This document shows, piece after piece, positions 28,006 through 37,137 of a stretch of DNA of 64,000 bases. The notes beneath the pieces were generated by a model that saw only the letters and a list, made by a program, of their open reading frames with translations, was not told the origin of the DNA and searched no databases. The translations under genes and the position numbers were made by a program. The stretch is from Chitinophagaceae bacterium. Lineage in GTDB: Bacteria; Bacteroidota; Bacteroidia; Chitinophagales; Chitinophagaceae. Numbering within the stretch: the first letter of the stretch is position 1; every line of letters begins with the position of its first letter. The stretch covers positions 235,751-299,750 of the forward strand of contig JAMLHK010000006.1 in assembly GCA_023957155.1 (NCBI GenBank), read 5' to 3'.

Positions 28006-29241
28006 TTGAATATAGCTTCATTTATAGCAGGACGGATAGCGTTTAACCGGCAGCGTTCCTTTTCGCGGTTTATCATCAGGCTTTCCATAGCGGCAACTGC
28101 TATCAGCGTAGCGGTGATGATTATGACGCTGGCTTTTGTAAATGGCTTCCAGGAGGCAGTAAGCCAGAAGATTTTCAGCTTCTGGGGGCATCTCCGGGTA
28201 CAGCATTATGAGCAATATAAGGCTGCCATAGCGGAAGAGTCGCCTATTCAGAAAAACGATACGGTGGTTAATCAGTTGTATAAAACGGAAGGCGTAAGGC
28301 AGGTGCAGTCTTTTGCTACCAAATATGCCATTCTTAAAACGCCGGAAACAATAGAAGGCGTTCTTTTTAAAGGTGTAGGTAAGGAATATGATTTTAATTC
28401 CATGCAGCAATTTCTTACTGCCGGCCGGTGGATTAATTTTAATGACAGTACCTACAGCCGCGAGATCGTGCTGTCTGAATATGCAGCAAATCAGTTAGAG
28501 CTGAAAGTAAACGACCGGGTATTGATTTACTTTTTTAAAGGGGAAGACCAGAAGCCCCGTCCTGATAAACTTACCATTGTAGGTTTGTATAAAACCAATA
28601 TGGAGGAATACGACAGGCTGTATGCGATTGGCGATCTTATGCTGGTGCAGCGGCTGAATGACTGGGCTCCTGATCAGATAGGCGGATATGAAATATTTTT
28701 GACCGATTATCATGAAATGGATAGGGTGAATGATAAAATATTTGAATCCCTCCCCGGTGAATGGGGAAGCAAGACCATCAGGGATATTTATCCTAATATT
28801 TTTGACTGGCTGCGTTTGCAGGATATGAACCGGGATGTAGTGTTGGGCGTTATGATCATTATTGCCATTATAAACCTGATCACCTGTTTAATTATAATGG
28901 TGCTGGAACGTACGCGCATGATCGGTGTTTTAAAAGCCGTGGGTGCCACCAACTGGATGATACAAAAAATATTTACCCTGCATGGAATTATCATTTCTGC
29001 CGTGGGTATCTTTCTGGGGTTGATTATAGGACTGGGTATTTGTGTAATTCAGCAAAAGACAGGGTTTCTTAAGTTCTGGGATGAAAATGCGTATTACATG
29101 CTGGTTGTACCGGTTAAAATAATATGGTGGGAAGTGGTGCTGGTAGTTGCCGGTACCTTATTGGTGTGTACCCTTACTTTATTGATCCCTTCCTTAGTGA
29201 GCCGGAGGATACAGCCTGCTAAAGCGGTACAGTTCAGGTAA
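28006..29241 (+). CDS. FtsX/LolE-type ABC transporter permease
   Basis: This 411-residue protein uses TTG at 28006 as start, with AGGGA directly upstream; no ATG fits the conserved opening NIASFIAGRIAFNRQRSFSRFI. It has the four-helix MacB/FtsX plan: one helix near 25-50, a large periplasmic domain (about 55-265), then three helices with VVLGVMIIIAIINLITCLII and the signature LERTRMIGVLKAVGATNW (about 302-319). LolC/E homologues extract lipoproteins from the inner membrane for delivery to the outer membrane. No ATPase is beside it on this strand. The ABC ATPase at 29307 is convergent, so it is not an obvious partner. Confidence 0.85.
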   Translation: MNIASFIAGRIAFNRQRSFSRFIIRLSIAATAISVAVMIMTLAFVNGFQEAVSQKIFSFWGHLRVQHYEQYKAAIAEESPIQKNDTVVNQLYKTEGVRQVQSFATKYAILKTPETIEGVLFKGVGKEYDFNSMQQFLTAGRWINFNDSTYSREIVLSEYAANQLELKVNDRVLIYFFKGEDQKPRPDKLTIVGLYKTNMEEYDRLYAIGDLMLVQRLNDWAPDQIGGYEIFLTDYHEMDRVNDKIFESLPGEWGSKTIRDIYPNIFDWLRLQDMNRDVVLGVMIIIAIINLITCLIIMVLERTRMIGVLKAVGATNWMIQKIFTLHGIIISAVGIFLGLIIGLGICVIQQKTGFLKFWDENAYYMLVVPVKIIWWEVVLVVAGTLLVCTLTLLIPSLVSRRIQPAKAVQFR

Positions 29242-29306
29242 GAAAAGCATATATATCATTATGAAAATATAGAATAGGGAAGTGGTGTGTAAAAGGAAAT
29301 GAGCAA

Positions 29307-29987
29307 TTAATAGTCATTCTGTTGCTGCCTGGGAGAGAGGTAACCTGCAGTGGTGAGGTCATGTTCATCGGTAACAGTAATAATATTACCGGGTACCATC
29401 AGTAGCTTTTTTGTTGCTATTTCCAGTACATCTTTATAGTAGTGATCGGTTATAATAAATCCTTTTACCGGTTGTAGTTGTCGTATCTTTTCCTTGATGA
29501 TTTCCCGGTAAACGGGTTCCACCATGGAAAAAGGCTCATCTAATAAAATAAAGGGATGGGATAAATAGATAACCAGTAAAAATTGAAGGTATCGTTGTTC
29601 ACCTAATGAAAGGTTACTTACTTTGGTGGTTTCCATAGCCGGTATGCCGGGTGAATAAAATATTTTATTCTGGTCCTCTCCACCGGGAAAATAGAGCGGG
29701 ATTACATTTCTTACGGTAATATCCTGAGGTATAAATATCTCCTGGTGGCTATAGCCTATTTGTTTTTGACCGGTGTTATTCCGTAGTGGCACATCGTTTA
29801 TCAGGATGTTTCCTGATGCCGGTTTTAATGTTCCAAACAGTATGTTCAGCAGAGTAGATTTACCACAGCCGTTCCGTCCGAAAAGCCCGATTATATCACC
29901 TGTCCGACATTCGAAGCTGACGTTTTCCAGTATCTTTTTGGTACCGAAGTAGCGGCTGATTTTACTAATGCTTAGCTGCCCGGTCAT
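29307..29987 (-). CDS. ABC transporter ATP-binding protein
   Basis: This 226-residue ATPase has all nucleotide-binding motifs: Walker A GRNGCGKST (37-45), Q-loop YSHQE (79-83), signature LSLGEQ (126-131), Walker B FILLDEP (146-152) and the switch His182 in ITDHYY. The D-loop region reads EPFSMVEP instead of the usual SGLD/SALD, so dimer contacts may be unusual. Its start overlaps the stop of the 112-residue membrane protein by 4 bp (ATGA), which implies coupled translation. The partner is too small for a normal permease, so the transporter may have other subunits elsewhere, or the pair may act in regulation or signalling. Confidence 0.85.
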   Translation of the reverse strand: MTGQLSISKISRYFGTKKILENVSFECRTGDIIGLFGRNGCGKSTLLNILFGTLKPASGNILINDVPLRNNTGQKQIGYSHQEIFIPQDITVRNVIPLYFPGGEDQNKIFYSPGIPAMETTKVSNLSLGEQRYLQFLLVIYLSHPFILLDEPFSMVEPVYREIIKEKIRQLQPVKGFIITDHYYKDVLEIATKKLLMVPGNIITVTDEHDLTTAGYLSPRQQQNDY

Positions 29988-30322
29988 CTGATTAATAAAA
30001 GGATAAGCATTGAAAGTATGGTATTGACGGCTGCTACCTGCGTCATGAGTTTGATTTTGGAAAGTCCCGCATTGGCATAAAAGTAATATTGAATGTTGTA
30101 ATAGTACCGGTATATAACAAACGAAGCTATCATGCCCACGCTGCAGAAGCTGACAGCACTCACCGACAGACTTTGACCGGTCAATAATAAGGCTATTGAT
30201 ATAAGCAGGTTATACTTATTGACATCACTATAGTATTTCAGGAACAGGAGCAACGGATGTTTTAACTGAAATATACGGATTAAAAACGTAAAAGCAGGGT
30301 TGAGGAATTGGTTTGATATCAA
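29984..30322 (-). CDS. Small membrane protein coupled to ABC ATPase
   Basis: This 112-residue protein has about three hydrophobic segments (about 35-55, 55-72 and 93-111), with the aromatic stretch YRYYYNIQYYFYANAG between the second and third. It overlaps the downstream ATPase gene by 4 bp. I recognise no family. Its size and helices fit half of a minimal permease or an accessory subunit, but this rests on context alone. Confidence 0.6.
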   Translation of the reverse strand: MISNQFLNPAFTFLIRIFQLKHPLLLFLKYYSDVNKYNLLISIALLLTGQSLSVSAVSFCSVGMIASFVIYRYYYNIQYYFYANAGLSKIKLMTQVAAVNTILSMLILLLIR

Positions 30323-30452
30323 AAGTCTGGTTGGTGGTATTACAATCTGACCCGGCAGGTAAATGGAGGCGTTCTCTTATCGAAGTTAAACAGGCTTTAC
30401 CTTATAGAACTTTAGGTTGTTTCTGAAAACAATTTTGTAAATTAGGGGCAGG

Positions 30453-31043
30453 ATGGAATCACGCGAACCTGTTGTTGCTTACGGTAAAAAAAAGATAACC
30501 CGGGAAGAGTACCTGGAGTGGGAGCGGTGTGCTTCTCAAAAGCATGAGTATTACAGGGGAGAAGTATTTGCGATGGCCGGTACGGGGATACGGCATAATA
30601 TAATTGCCAAAAACCTGATGATAAATATCGGGGCGCAGCTTAAAGGAAAACCGTGTCAGCCTTATGGCAGCGATCTGCGCATTCACATTCCGGAAAATAC
30701 ATTATTTACCTATCCCGATATTTCGATCATTTGTCGTGATCTAATGGAAGGAGATGCGGCCAATGATTATGGCGTTGAGCCTACTGTGATCATTGAAATA
30801 CTATCTCCATCCACTAAGAGCTATGATCGTGGCGAAAAATTCCGGCTTTACCGGGATATCCCCTCGCTCAAAGTATATATTCTTGTTGACTCGGAAAGCG
30901 TTGCTCTTGAGGTATTTCGCATAAACGGATCTGGCCACTGGGAACTGGAAGAATATAAGTCATTGAATGAAACCCTTTATCTTCCCATGCCGCAACTTAC
31001 TTTACCGCTGCATGATATGTATGAGGGTACAAAATTGCAATAA
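30453..31043 (+). CDS. Uma2 family endonuclease (DUF820)
   Basis: This 196-residue protein belongs to the PD-(D/E)XK-fold Uma2 family. It has [22 protein letters not shown] at the start, [13 protein letters not shown], then the catalytic region YPDISIIC (Asp about residue 92) and [22 protein letters not shown] (Glu about 114). Such proteins are abundant in cyanobacteria and Bacteroidota, and their biological role is unclear. The gene is alone on its strand, divergent from the ABC pair by 130 bp. Confidence 0.88.
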   Translation: MESREPVVAYGKKKITREEYLEWERCASQKHEYYRGEVFAMAGTGIRHNIIAKNLMINIGAQLKGKPCQPYGSDLRIHIPENTLFTYPDISIICRDLMEGDAANDYGVEPTVIIEILSPSTKSYDRGEKFRLYRDIPSLKVYILVDSESVALEVFRINGSGHWELEEYKSLNETLYLPMPQLTLPLHDMYEGTKLQ

Positions 31044-31157
31044 CACCGAAGGGGCATGCGCCCGGAGTGGGTTGTGTATGTTGTATAAGGTCGGTAGAGA
31101 ATAAGCTAAAACCCCGAGGATAGAACAAGGGGGTAGCTTACGTTTCGTTTACAGGAA

Positions 31158-31775
31158 TTAATTCGCATTCGCGTTAAACATATAACCCAGTGAAAATCCG
31201 ATAGCGTCAAGGGTTTTTAATTTATCACCGTTGTTGGCAAGGTTGGTAAACCCGATATTACAGAAGGTGCTTAGGGCAACACCAGAGGGAAATTGGAAGC
31301 CGCCTTTCAGGTGCAACCCTATGTCGGAAGACTTCATTTGCCCCGAACGCCTGCCAAAGGAAATTTTGGAACTTCCGTAATCGGTTTTTATTTTACCGGA
31401 TAAAGCATACGTCAGGTTAGGTCCCGCACCAACAAACAGGTTACTGTTGTTGCGGAAAACGTGCGAGTACATAACAGGGATCGGAACCGAAACACGGATC
31501 AAGGAAATTTTAGTGTCATCATAGTCTTTGTTGGTCATCGAGCCCAGCTTAAATAATACGGAAGGCCTTATAGCCAGGAAATTTCCAAATTGAACATGAA
31601 CGGTTGCACCAAAATGCCCGTTTACTCCGGCGAATACATTGTTCTCATCAGTATAAAGACCGGCAGCACTAAAACCGACTTCGGGGCCAACACCTACAGA
31701 AACCTGTGCTTTTAGTGAGGTAACGATTGTAATGGAAATAGATAAGATCAGGAGTTTAAGGTTGTGTGTTTTCAT
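31158..31775 (-). CDS. Outer membrane beta-barrel (porin family) protein
   Basis: This 205-residue protein has a signal peptide (1-23, ending in LKAQ) and alternating amphipathic beta-strands through the whole mature part. It opens VSVGVGPEVGFSAAGLYTD and closes IGFSLGYMFNANAN, a barrel with a final strand that lacks the usual terminal Phe. It matches the PorT-like / OmpA-barrel group of small Bacteroidota outer-membrane proteins. No peptidoglycan-binding domain is attached. Its ligand is unknown. Confidence 0.8.
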   Translation of the reverse strand: MKTHNLKLLILSISITIVTSLKAQVSVGVGPEVGFSAAGLYTDENNVFAGVNGHFGATVHVQFGNFLAIRPSVLFKLGSMTNKDYDDTKISLIRVSVPIPVMYSHVFRNNSNLFVGAGPNLTYALSGKIKTDYGSSKISFGRRSGQMKSSDIGLHLKGGFQFPSGVALSTFCNIGFTNLANNGDKLKTLDAIGFSLGYMFNANAN

Positions 31776-31868
31776 CTTTTAGAGTGTTTAAAAGGTTTAA
31801 TTACCCAAAGATAACAACGTTAGATGTTATCTTAAATTATATTTAGCATCCCGGATTCTCTGATCCGT

Positions 31869-34700
31869 TTATTCTTTTTTTGCATCAGACGGCATCAGGA
31901 TGGCAGTATAGTGATTTTTTCCGCTAAGTAACAGCCGTGCTGCTTCCTGTATATCTTTCGGGGTTAAAAGATTAATATATTTTTCAAAATGGATAAACCG
32001 GTCAATATTTTTTCCGTCTACTTTTGCAGATAGCAGATGGCTGGCCCAGGGTCCGTTTTCTTTTACCTCCTGCTTATGGGATTCACGCCATTGCTGTTTC
32101 ACTTTGTCCAGGTTTTCAGGACTGGGTCCGTTTTTAATGATTTTACCGATTTCATTCCCGAGTGCTTTTACCAGTACGTCCACTTTTTCCGGACCGCAGG
32201 GTAATTGAGCGATTAAGCGGAAGGAAGGGTAGGGTGTTTTATTCAGACCACCAAAGATCCCTCCGCCATAGATACCCTGGATCTCTTCCCGGAGCTCTTC
32301 AATAATACGGATATTAAGCACTTCGGTAAGCGCGCTTGCTTTAAGCGCAAGATCTTCGGAATAAGAAATATCCCCATAATAAAAAGAAAGGATCAGGCTT
32401 TTCTGTTCTTCTCCTTTATGTACGGTTATTGTTTTTTTCCCCTGTATGGGTCTTACTTTTTGGTCAACATAGTGAGATTTCCGGTTGCCTGCCGGTAAGC
32501 TGGCTATATAGGTCTCAATCAGCGGGATAATTTCCTGCTCTTTAATATTTCCAACAAAAACAAAATGCAGTCCGCCGGCATCTCCCAGGCGTTCTTTATA
32601 TATATTCATGATCCGGGAAGCCTGGATACTATCAAAGTAAGCTGCTTTTGGAACCTGGATAGGAGCAAGGGGGTTGTTATTATAAAAAACACGGAAAGCG
32701 GTATCAATGAAGGCAGCCTGGGGGTTAGCGCTGAGTAAGGCTAACTGTGTTTTGTTTTTTTGTACGTATGAATTAAATAAGCTGCTGTCCAACCGGGGCC
32801 GGGTAAGCTTAAGGTAGGTGAGCTGGAAAAGGGTTTTCAGATCTTTAACCGTGGCATTTCCACTGATACCCTCGGTTGTAGCTGATATAAAAGGTGTAGC
32901 GCTTACTGTTTTACCCGCAAGTGCCTTCTGGAGATCGGTAGGTGAAAAATCTCCGAATCCCATGGTATTAACTGCAGGTATAGTATAAGCAGCGTTATAT
33001 TTATCCTGCTGTCCGTAGTTACTGGTACCCCCGTAACGTGAGGCAGACATTAGTATCTCATCGTTTTTAAAATCTGTTGTTTTAAGCGTTACGGAAACGC
33101 CGTTAGACAGGGTAAGCTCGATTGTGCCGGTGACGGCATTGACTTTTCGGGTTATTACCCGGCCCGGCTTGGGGAGAACGGGTAAGAGTTCGGAGGCTAT
33201 TGCTTTTTCCTCATAAGGCTTTACATCGGCCTGCCCGGCACGTGCTACGGTTTGGAGAAGCGCCTCGGGAGAAGGCAATGGCACATCTTCCTTCTGCGGC
33301 CCCATAATAAATGCGAATACCTGCCGGCTTCCTTTTAGTATATCAGCTACTGCGTTTACATCCCGTAAGGTGATTGTGGGTAAAAAATCTTTTGCCATCT
33401 GGTATGTTGCTGCTATGCCGGGTATAGGATCTTGTTGCAGGTAGTGCCGGATGTATTCCTCGGCAAAATAGGAAGATTCTCTTTTGTCCCTGTCGTTATA
33501 TTCTTTTTCATATTCGGCTAACTTATTCATCCTTGCTCTTTCTAATTCGGGTTCGGTAAATCCAAAGCGTTTTATTTTTTCTAACTCTTCCAGGGCAGCC
33601 TGTAAAGCGCTGCCCGGTTCTTTGTCGCCCGAAACCGCATACAATTCAAAGTTCTCATACGCTCTTGCATAACCGCTGAAAGATCCTCCTCCATATACAA
33701 AAGGCGGGTTTTCTTTTTGCGTAAGCTCCTGCATCCGTTTATTGAGTAGAGTAACAAACAGGTCTTTGACCAGGTCTTTCCGGTAATCATTATACGTAAT
33801 GATCTTTTCCAAAGGATAAGAGGGAAATTCAACGATAGCCTGGTAACTGGTAGCCTCTTTATCAGTTACTATCATAGCGTCTGATGTAGTATAAGCCGGT
33901 ACTGATGGTTGTATTCTTGGCCGGGGATGATCAGGGGGAGTTAAGTGCTCAAAATGTTTTTTAATCAGGGATAAGGCTTTTTCGTTAGTAATATCGCCTA
34001 CCACAACCACCGCCATTAAATCGGGGCGATACCAGTCGTGATAAAAACGGCGCAGTACATCGTGTTTGAAATTTTTGATAATACTGTCTTTCCCGATGGG
34101 GAGGCGTTCTCCGTATAATGAACCGCTAAATAACCTGGGAAGGATCTTTTTAAACATCCGCTCTCCTGCTCCTTTCCCCATCCGGCTTTCTTCCAGGATA
34201 ATTGCCCGTTCGTTATCAATATCCTCATCTAAATAAGTTACGTTATGTGCCCAGTCTTCCAGAACACTAAATCCTTTTTCCAGGTTGTCCGGATTATCAG
34301 TTGGAATGGGTAAAATATAAACCGTTTCATCGAATGAAGTATAGGCATTCAGGTCACTTCCAAAACCTACCCCTATTTTCTGGAGAAAAGATACAATCTC
34401 ATTTTTCTTAAAATTTTTTGTACCGTTAAATGCCATGTGTTCCGCCATGTGCGCCAGCCCGAGCTGATCATCATCTTCATTAATTGACCCCGCATTGACC
34501 ACTAAACGCAGTTCCACTTTCTTTTCAGGTTTGTTATTAGAACGGATATAGTAGGTTAGTCCGTTGGATAGCTTGCCAATAACAACAGCGGTATCAACCG
34601 GCAGTTTGTCTGCAGGGTTAACCTGGCCCCGTACCGGTATTATGTGTATAAAGAATAAGAAAAGCAGGGTAATGTTTTTCAGGATGATCGTGTTACGCAT
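31869..34700 (-). CDS. M16 family zinc metallopeptidase
   Basis: This 943-residue protein has a signal peptide (about 1-26) and the inverted zinc site HxxEH at residues 84-88 (HMAEH). The third ligand, Glu164 in NERAIIL, has the canonical spacing of about 75 residues after His88. Two tandem M16 halves are present, the second (from about residue 510) without the zinc site, as in pitrilysin-type enzymes. It probably degrades peptides in the periplasm. The N-terminus follows TACATTTG, a -7 type element 17 bp upstream of the ATG. Confidence 0.93.
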   Translation of the reverse strand: MRNTIILKNITLLFLFFIHIIPVRGQVNPADKLPVDTAVVIGKLSNGLTYYIRSNNKPEKKVELRLVVNAGSINEDDDQLGLAHMAEHMAFNGTKNFKKNEIVSFLQKIGVGFGSDLNAYTSFDETVYILPIPTDNPDNLEKGFSVLEDWAHNVTYLDEDIDNERAIILEESRMGKGAGERMFKKILPRLFSGSLYGERLPIGKDSIIKNFKHDVLRRFYHDWYRPDLMAVVVVGDITNEKALSLIKKHFEHLTPPDHPRPRIQPSVPAYTTSDAMIVTDKEATSYQAIVEFPSYPLEKIITYNDYRKDLVKDLFVTLLNKRMQELTQKENPPFVYGGGSFSGYARAYENFELYAVSGDKEPGSALQAALEELEKIKRFGFTEPELERARMNKLAEYEKEYNDRDKRESSYFAEEYIRHYLQQDPIPGIAATYQMAKDFLPTITLRDVNAVADILKGSRQVFAFIMGPQKEDVPLPSPEALLQTVARAGQADVKPYEEKAIASELLPVLPKPGRVITRKVNAVTGTIELTLSNGVSVTLKTTDFKNDEILMSASRYGGTSNYGQQDKYNAAYTIPAVNTMGFGDFSPTDLQKALAGKTVSATPFISATTEGISGNATVKDLKTLFQLTYLKLTRPRLDSSLFNSYVQKNKTQLALLSANPQAAFIDTAFRVFYNNNPLAPIQVPKAAYFDSIQASRIMNIYKERLGDAGGLHFVFVGNIKEQEIIPLIETYIASLPAGNRKSHYVDQKVRPIQGKKTITVHKGEEQKSLILSFYYGDISYSEDLALKASALTEVLNIRIIEELREEIQGIYGGGIFGGLNKTPYPSFRLIAQLPCGPEKVDVLVKALGNEIGKIIKNGPSPENLDKVKQQWRESHKQEVKENGPWASHLLSAKVDGKNIDRFIHFEKYINLLTPKDIQEAARLLLSGKNHYTAILMPSDAKKE

Positions 34701-34716
34701 GGCTGTTTATTTACCA

Positions 34717-34724
34717 CAAATGTA
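34717..34724 (-). promoter_or_regulatory. -7 element of the M16 peptidase gene
   Basis: On the minus strand TACATTTG matches TAnnTTTG and ends 16 bp before the ATG. No convincing -33 element is seen. Confidence 0.4.
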
Positions 34725-34915
34725 TATTTTCCTTTTTGTTTATTGAAAGAAGCCAGGACTATCGGTATTATCGGGTATGTCTGCTGTGAATGATATCCGA
34801 CAGCGTAATTAAACGGGGGCAATTTTTTGTTGGCAGCAACCGTATGAACTGACAGTGCAACCATAGACGATAGTAAAATCAGACACGGAATGACTGTCCC
34901 TTTAGCAATTTCCAA

Positions 34916-34945
34916 TTTGACAGCAGAAGATAATTTTTAACTTTG
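34916..34945 (+). promoter_or_regulatory. Promoter of the GNAT gene
   Basis: TTTG at 34916-34919, an 18 bp spacer and TAACTTTG at 34938-34945 fit the Bacteroidota consensus. The ATG used for the GNAT gene is 108 bp downstream. Confidence 0.65.
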
Positions 34946-35052
34946 GTGCATCTATTTGGAGTTCAGTTTCGGGGCACACTAATTCATTGTTTTATGGATT
35001 TTGTGAACGGCAGGGTGACAATCCCACGATAACTATATACCAGGCAGACAAA

Positions 35053-35499
35053 ATGAAATTAAGACCAATAACACTAAACGAAGACAAAACAAATGGGGCG
35101 TTTGCTTCGGCTGACTGTCAGCGACTATTGCAAATGTATGACGGGTTTTATCCTAAAATCGGTTTCAACATTCCCTGGGTTGGTTACTTTGTGGTTAGAC
35201 AAGATCAGATTGTGGGTTCCTGTAGTTTTCTGGGACAACCACAGGATGGGAAAGTTGAAGTTGCTTATTGGACATTTAAAGAATTTGAAGGACAAGGGAT
35301 TGCTTCGTTTGCTTGTAAAGAACTTGTAACAATCGCTAACCAGGCAGACCCAGGTTTGACAATCACAGCAAAGACAGCGCCCGAACACAACGCTTCAACA
35401 AAAATTTTAGAGAACAATAATTTTGCGTTTACTGAAATTGTGCAAGACGAAGAAATTGGAATCGCCTGGCTTTGGACACATAAAGGTACAACAGACTAA
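35053..35499 (+). CDS. GNAT family N-acetyltransferase
   Basis: This 148-residue protein is counted from the ATG at 35053 (MKLRPITLNED). A TTG at 34987 would add 22 residues that do not look like the family. GNAT features are a first strand KLRPIT, VGYFVVRQDQIVGSCSF, VEVAYWTFKEFEGQGIA (about 82-98, holding the acetyl-CoA loop with QGIA), and NASTKILENNNFAFTEIV near the end. It acetylates a small molecule or protein amine not identifiable here. The gene has its own consensus promoter and an imperfect palindrome directly behind it, the layout of a mobile single-gene cassette. Confidence 0.85.
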   Translation: MKLRPITLNEDKTNGAFASADCQRLLQMYDGFYPKIGFNIPWVGYFVVRQDQIVGSCSFLGQPQDGKVEVAYWTFKEFEGQGIASFACKELVTIANQADPGLTITAKTAPEHNASTKILENNNFAFTEIVQDEEIGIAWLWTHKGTTD

Positions 35500-35506
35500 A
35501 AAAGGT

Positions 35507-35608
35507 TTGCCATTAACAAGGGTTGGTATCAGGCGGGCTGATGTTCTTGTCGGGAATTTCGTGCTGAAATTCTCACCCGAACGTCAGTCCCCGAATCGCT
35601 AAGGTTGT
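35507..35608. repeat. Imperfect palindrome, attC-like
   Basis: A 100 bp folded element lies 8 bp after the GNAT stop. The outer arms are ACAAGGGTTGGTATC and GATTCGGGG-type (GAATCGCTAAGGTTGT on the right). The inner arms are GGGCTGATGTTC and GAACGTCAGTCCC, which differ by one extra base. The apex is GAATTTC/GAAATTC. One unpaired base in an otherwise paired arm recalls integron attC sites, but the GTTRRRY core is not clearly present. Confidence 0.45.
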
Positions 35609-35658
35609 ATAGTATTGATCAGAACAGTCTGTACCGGATAGGTAGCAGCGGGCAATGA

Positions 35659-36825
35659 TTATGAGCCGGGACTGGCTTCAATAACTACGGTTTGTTTTAG
35701 CCGGAAAGCAACAGGCTGTTCCTGGCGGATAGCCGGTTTCCATTGAGGCATGTTTTCAAACTTCTTTTCAATCATTTCATTGAGGTCTGCATTGCCTCCT
35801 TTAACCACGCGGGCGTATACCGGTTTACCCTCTTTATTGATGATATAATCTACAACAAGATAGGCGGCTTTTTGCCCTTCGTCCAACAGGGGGGCTAACT
35901 CTTTTCCGGTTTCATCCAGGAAATGCTGAAAGGCTTTTGTTCCCCCCGGGTAAACAGGCAGATTATTGACCACTTTTGCCAGTTCATGATCCGGTATCGG
36001 TATATCTTTTTCGGGCAGTATTCTTTTTTCTTTAACTACTTTCTCCACTGCAGGGCGTACGTATTCCACCTGGTATTCTCCTTTTGTATTAACCATCACT
36101 ACCGGTACCTGCCTGTTGGTTTCAAAATAATTATAGGCGGCCTCCAGGTTATCTGCCAGAGGCTTATAGTTGCGGTAATTTTTCAGGAAACGCTCTAAGT
36201 AGCTTACACTTTTCGGATTATTAAACTGAATGGGAAAGATATGTACGGGAATATAATCCTGTCCCATAGCCCGTGCATAGCTTGTAATAACATACAGATC
36301 TTCTATCTGGTCATTAGTGATGGGGATACATCCTTCAGTTACACAGGAGCCGTGAATGAAGATGTCTCCACCGGGATAAAGAGAATCGCTGAGTATCCTA
36401 TCAGATGCGTTTGGATAATTTAATCCCAGGGATAAATGGTAAACGCTATTGGGCTTAAATTCATTAATATAGTAAAAGCCTTCCGGTACCTGGTAATCCC
36501 CCTGCATCCTTTTTGGCCCCAGCGACCCGGCCATAGCGCATATTTTAAAAGTCTTAAATAGCTTGAATTGTTCCCGGGTGCTGTTTTTTACCCATACTTC
36601 GAGCTGGCTGTCATATTTAAACGACCGGATATAAATGTATTTGGCAGGCCATTTCAGTCCTCTGGCTTCAAACTGCTTACGCAGGGTGTCTTCCTTTCTC
36701 CGGAAAACATCGGCAACTTTGGCAAATGACTTTTGATAATCAACAAATGAATTTTGCCCGTTTACTACAGTGCAGGATAGAAAAATGACAATAAATACCG
36801 TAAGTATGGATCCTGGTTTATTCAT
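35659..36825 (-). CDS. L,D-transpeptidase fused to a TonB C-terminal domain
   Basis: This 388-residue protein has a signal peptide (1-23). Residues about 60-175 are a YkuD/ErfK-type L,D-transpeptidase domain ending in the catalytic motif HGSCVTEGC (158-166), with Cys166 as nucleophile. A charged linker (about 215-280) leads to a TonB_C-like domain at about 287-385, with LPVYPGGTKAFQHFL, AAYLVVDYIINKEGKPV and MPQWKPAIRQEQPV. Family knowledge: the first domain cross-links or trims peptidoglycan, and the second contacts outer-membrane receptors. The fusion could tie cell-wall remodelling to the envelope, which is inference. It has no same-strand neighbour, so it is probably transcribed alone. 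Confidence 0.88.
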   Translation of the reverse strand: MNKPGSILTVFIVIFLSCTVVNGQNSFVDYQKSFAKVADVFRRKEDTLRKQFEARGLKWPAKYIYIRSFKYDSQLEVWVKNSTREQFKLFKTFKICAMAGSLGPKRMQGDYQVPEGFYYINEFKPNSVYHLSLGLNYPNASDRILSDSLYPGGDIFIHGSCVTEGCIPITNDQIEDLYVITSYARAMGQDYIPVHIFPIQFNNPKSVSYLERFLKNYRNYKPLADNLEAAYNYFETNRQVPVVMVNTKGEYQVEYVRPAVEKVVKEKRILPEKDIPIPDHELAKVVNNLPVYPGGTKAFQHFLDETGKELAPLLDEGQKAAYLVVDYIINKEGKPVYARVVKGGNADLNEMIEKKFENMPQWKPAIRQEQPVAFRLKQTVVIEASPGS

Positions 36826-37137
36826 TAATATTGATTGTAAAATTACCTGAAATTTTTATCATATAATAAATTTCCGGCAGCTTCTTTATCGGAACACAAC
36901 TTTAGCTCTGCAAATATCATGCATATTATAATATTTTGATACAATTTTCCTGTTTGAGCTTAATGGTAATGGCTTCAACGCTAAAATTACCTGTCTATTT
37001 TATCCTTACCCGTTAAAACCTTGCATAAAGCAATGAAAAGCTGCTGGCAGGAGATGTTGAAAAATGACGGGGTAAATATTCATTTCAATAACCAATTTCC
37101 ACCAGTTTATTATCTTCACGGCTTATTTAAGAGCGTT

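Noticed and set aside
34679-34915. Minus-strand ORF of 78 codons with a signal-peptide-like start (MEIAKGTVIPCLILLSSM)
   Set aside because: It overlaps the start of the M16 gene by 22 bp, contains that gene's likely -7 element, and its middle matches the semi-palindromic non-coding phrase at 34800-34860. The hydrophobic start is probably chance.
35507-35608. Classical integron attC site
   Set aside because: The folded shape fits, but no clear GTTRRRY core and no integron integrase are present, so it is called only attC-like.
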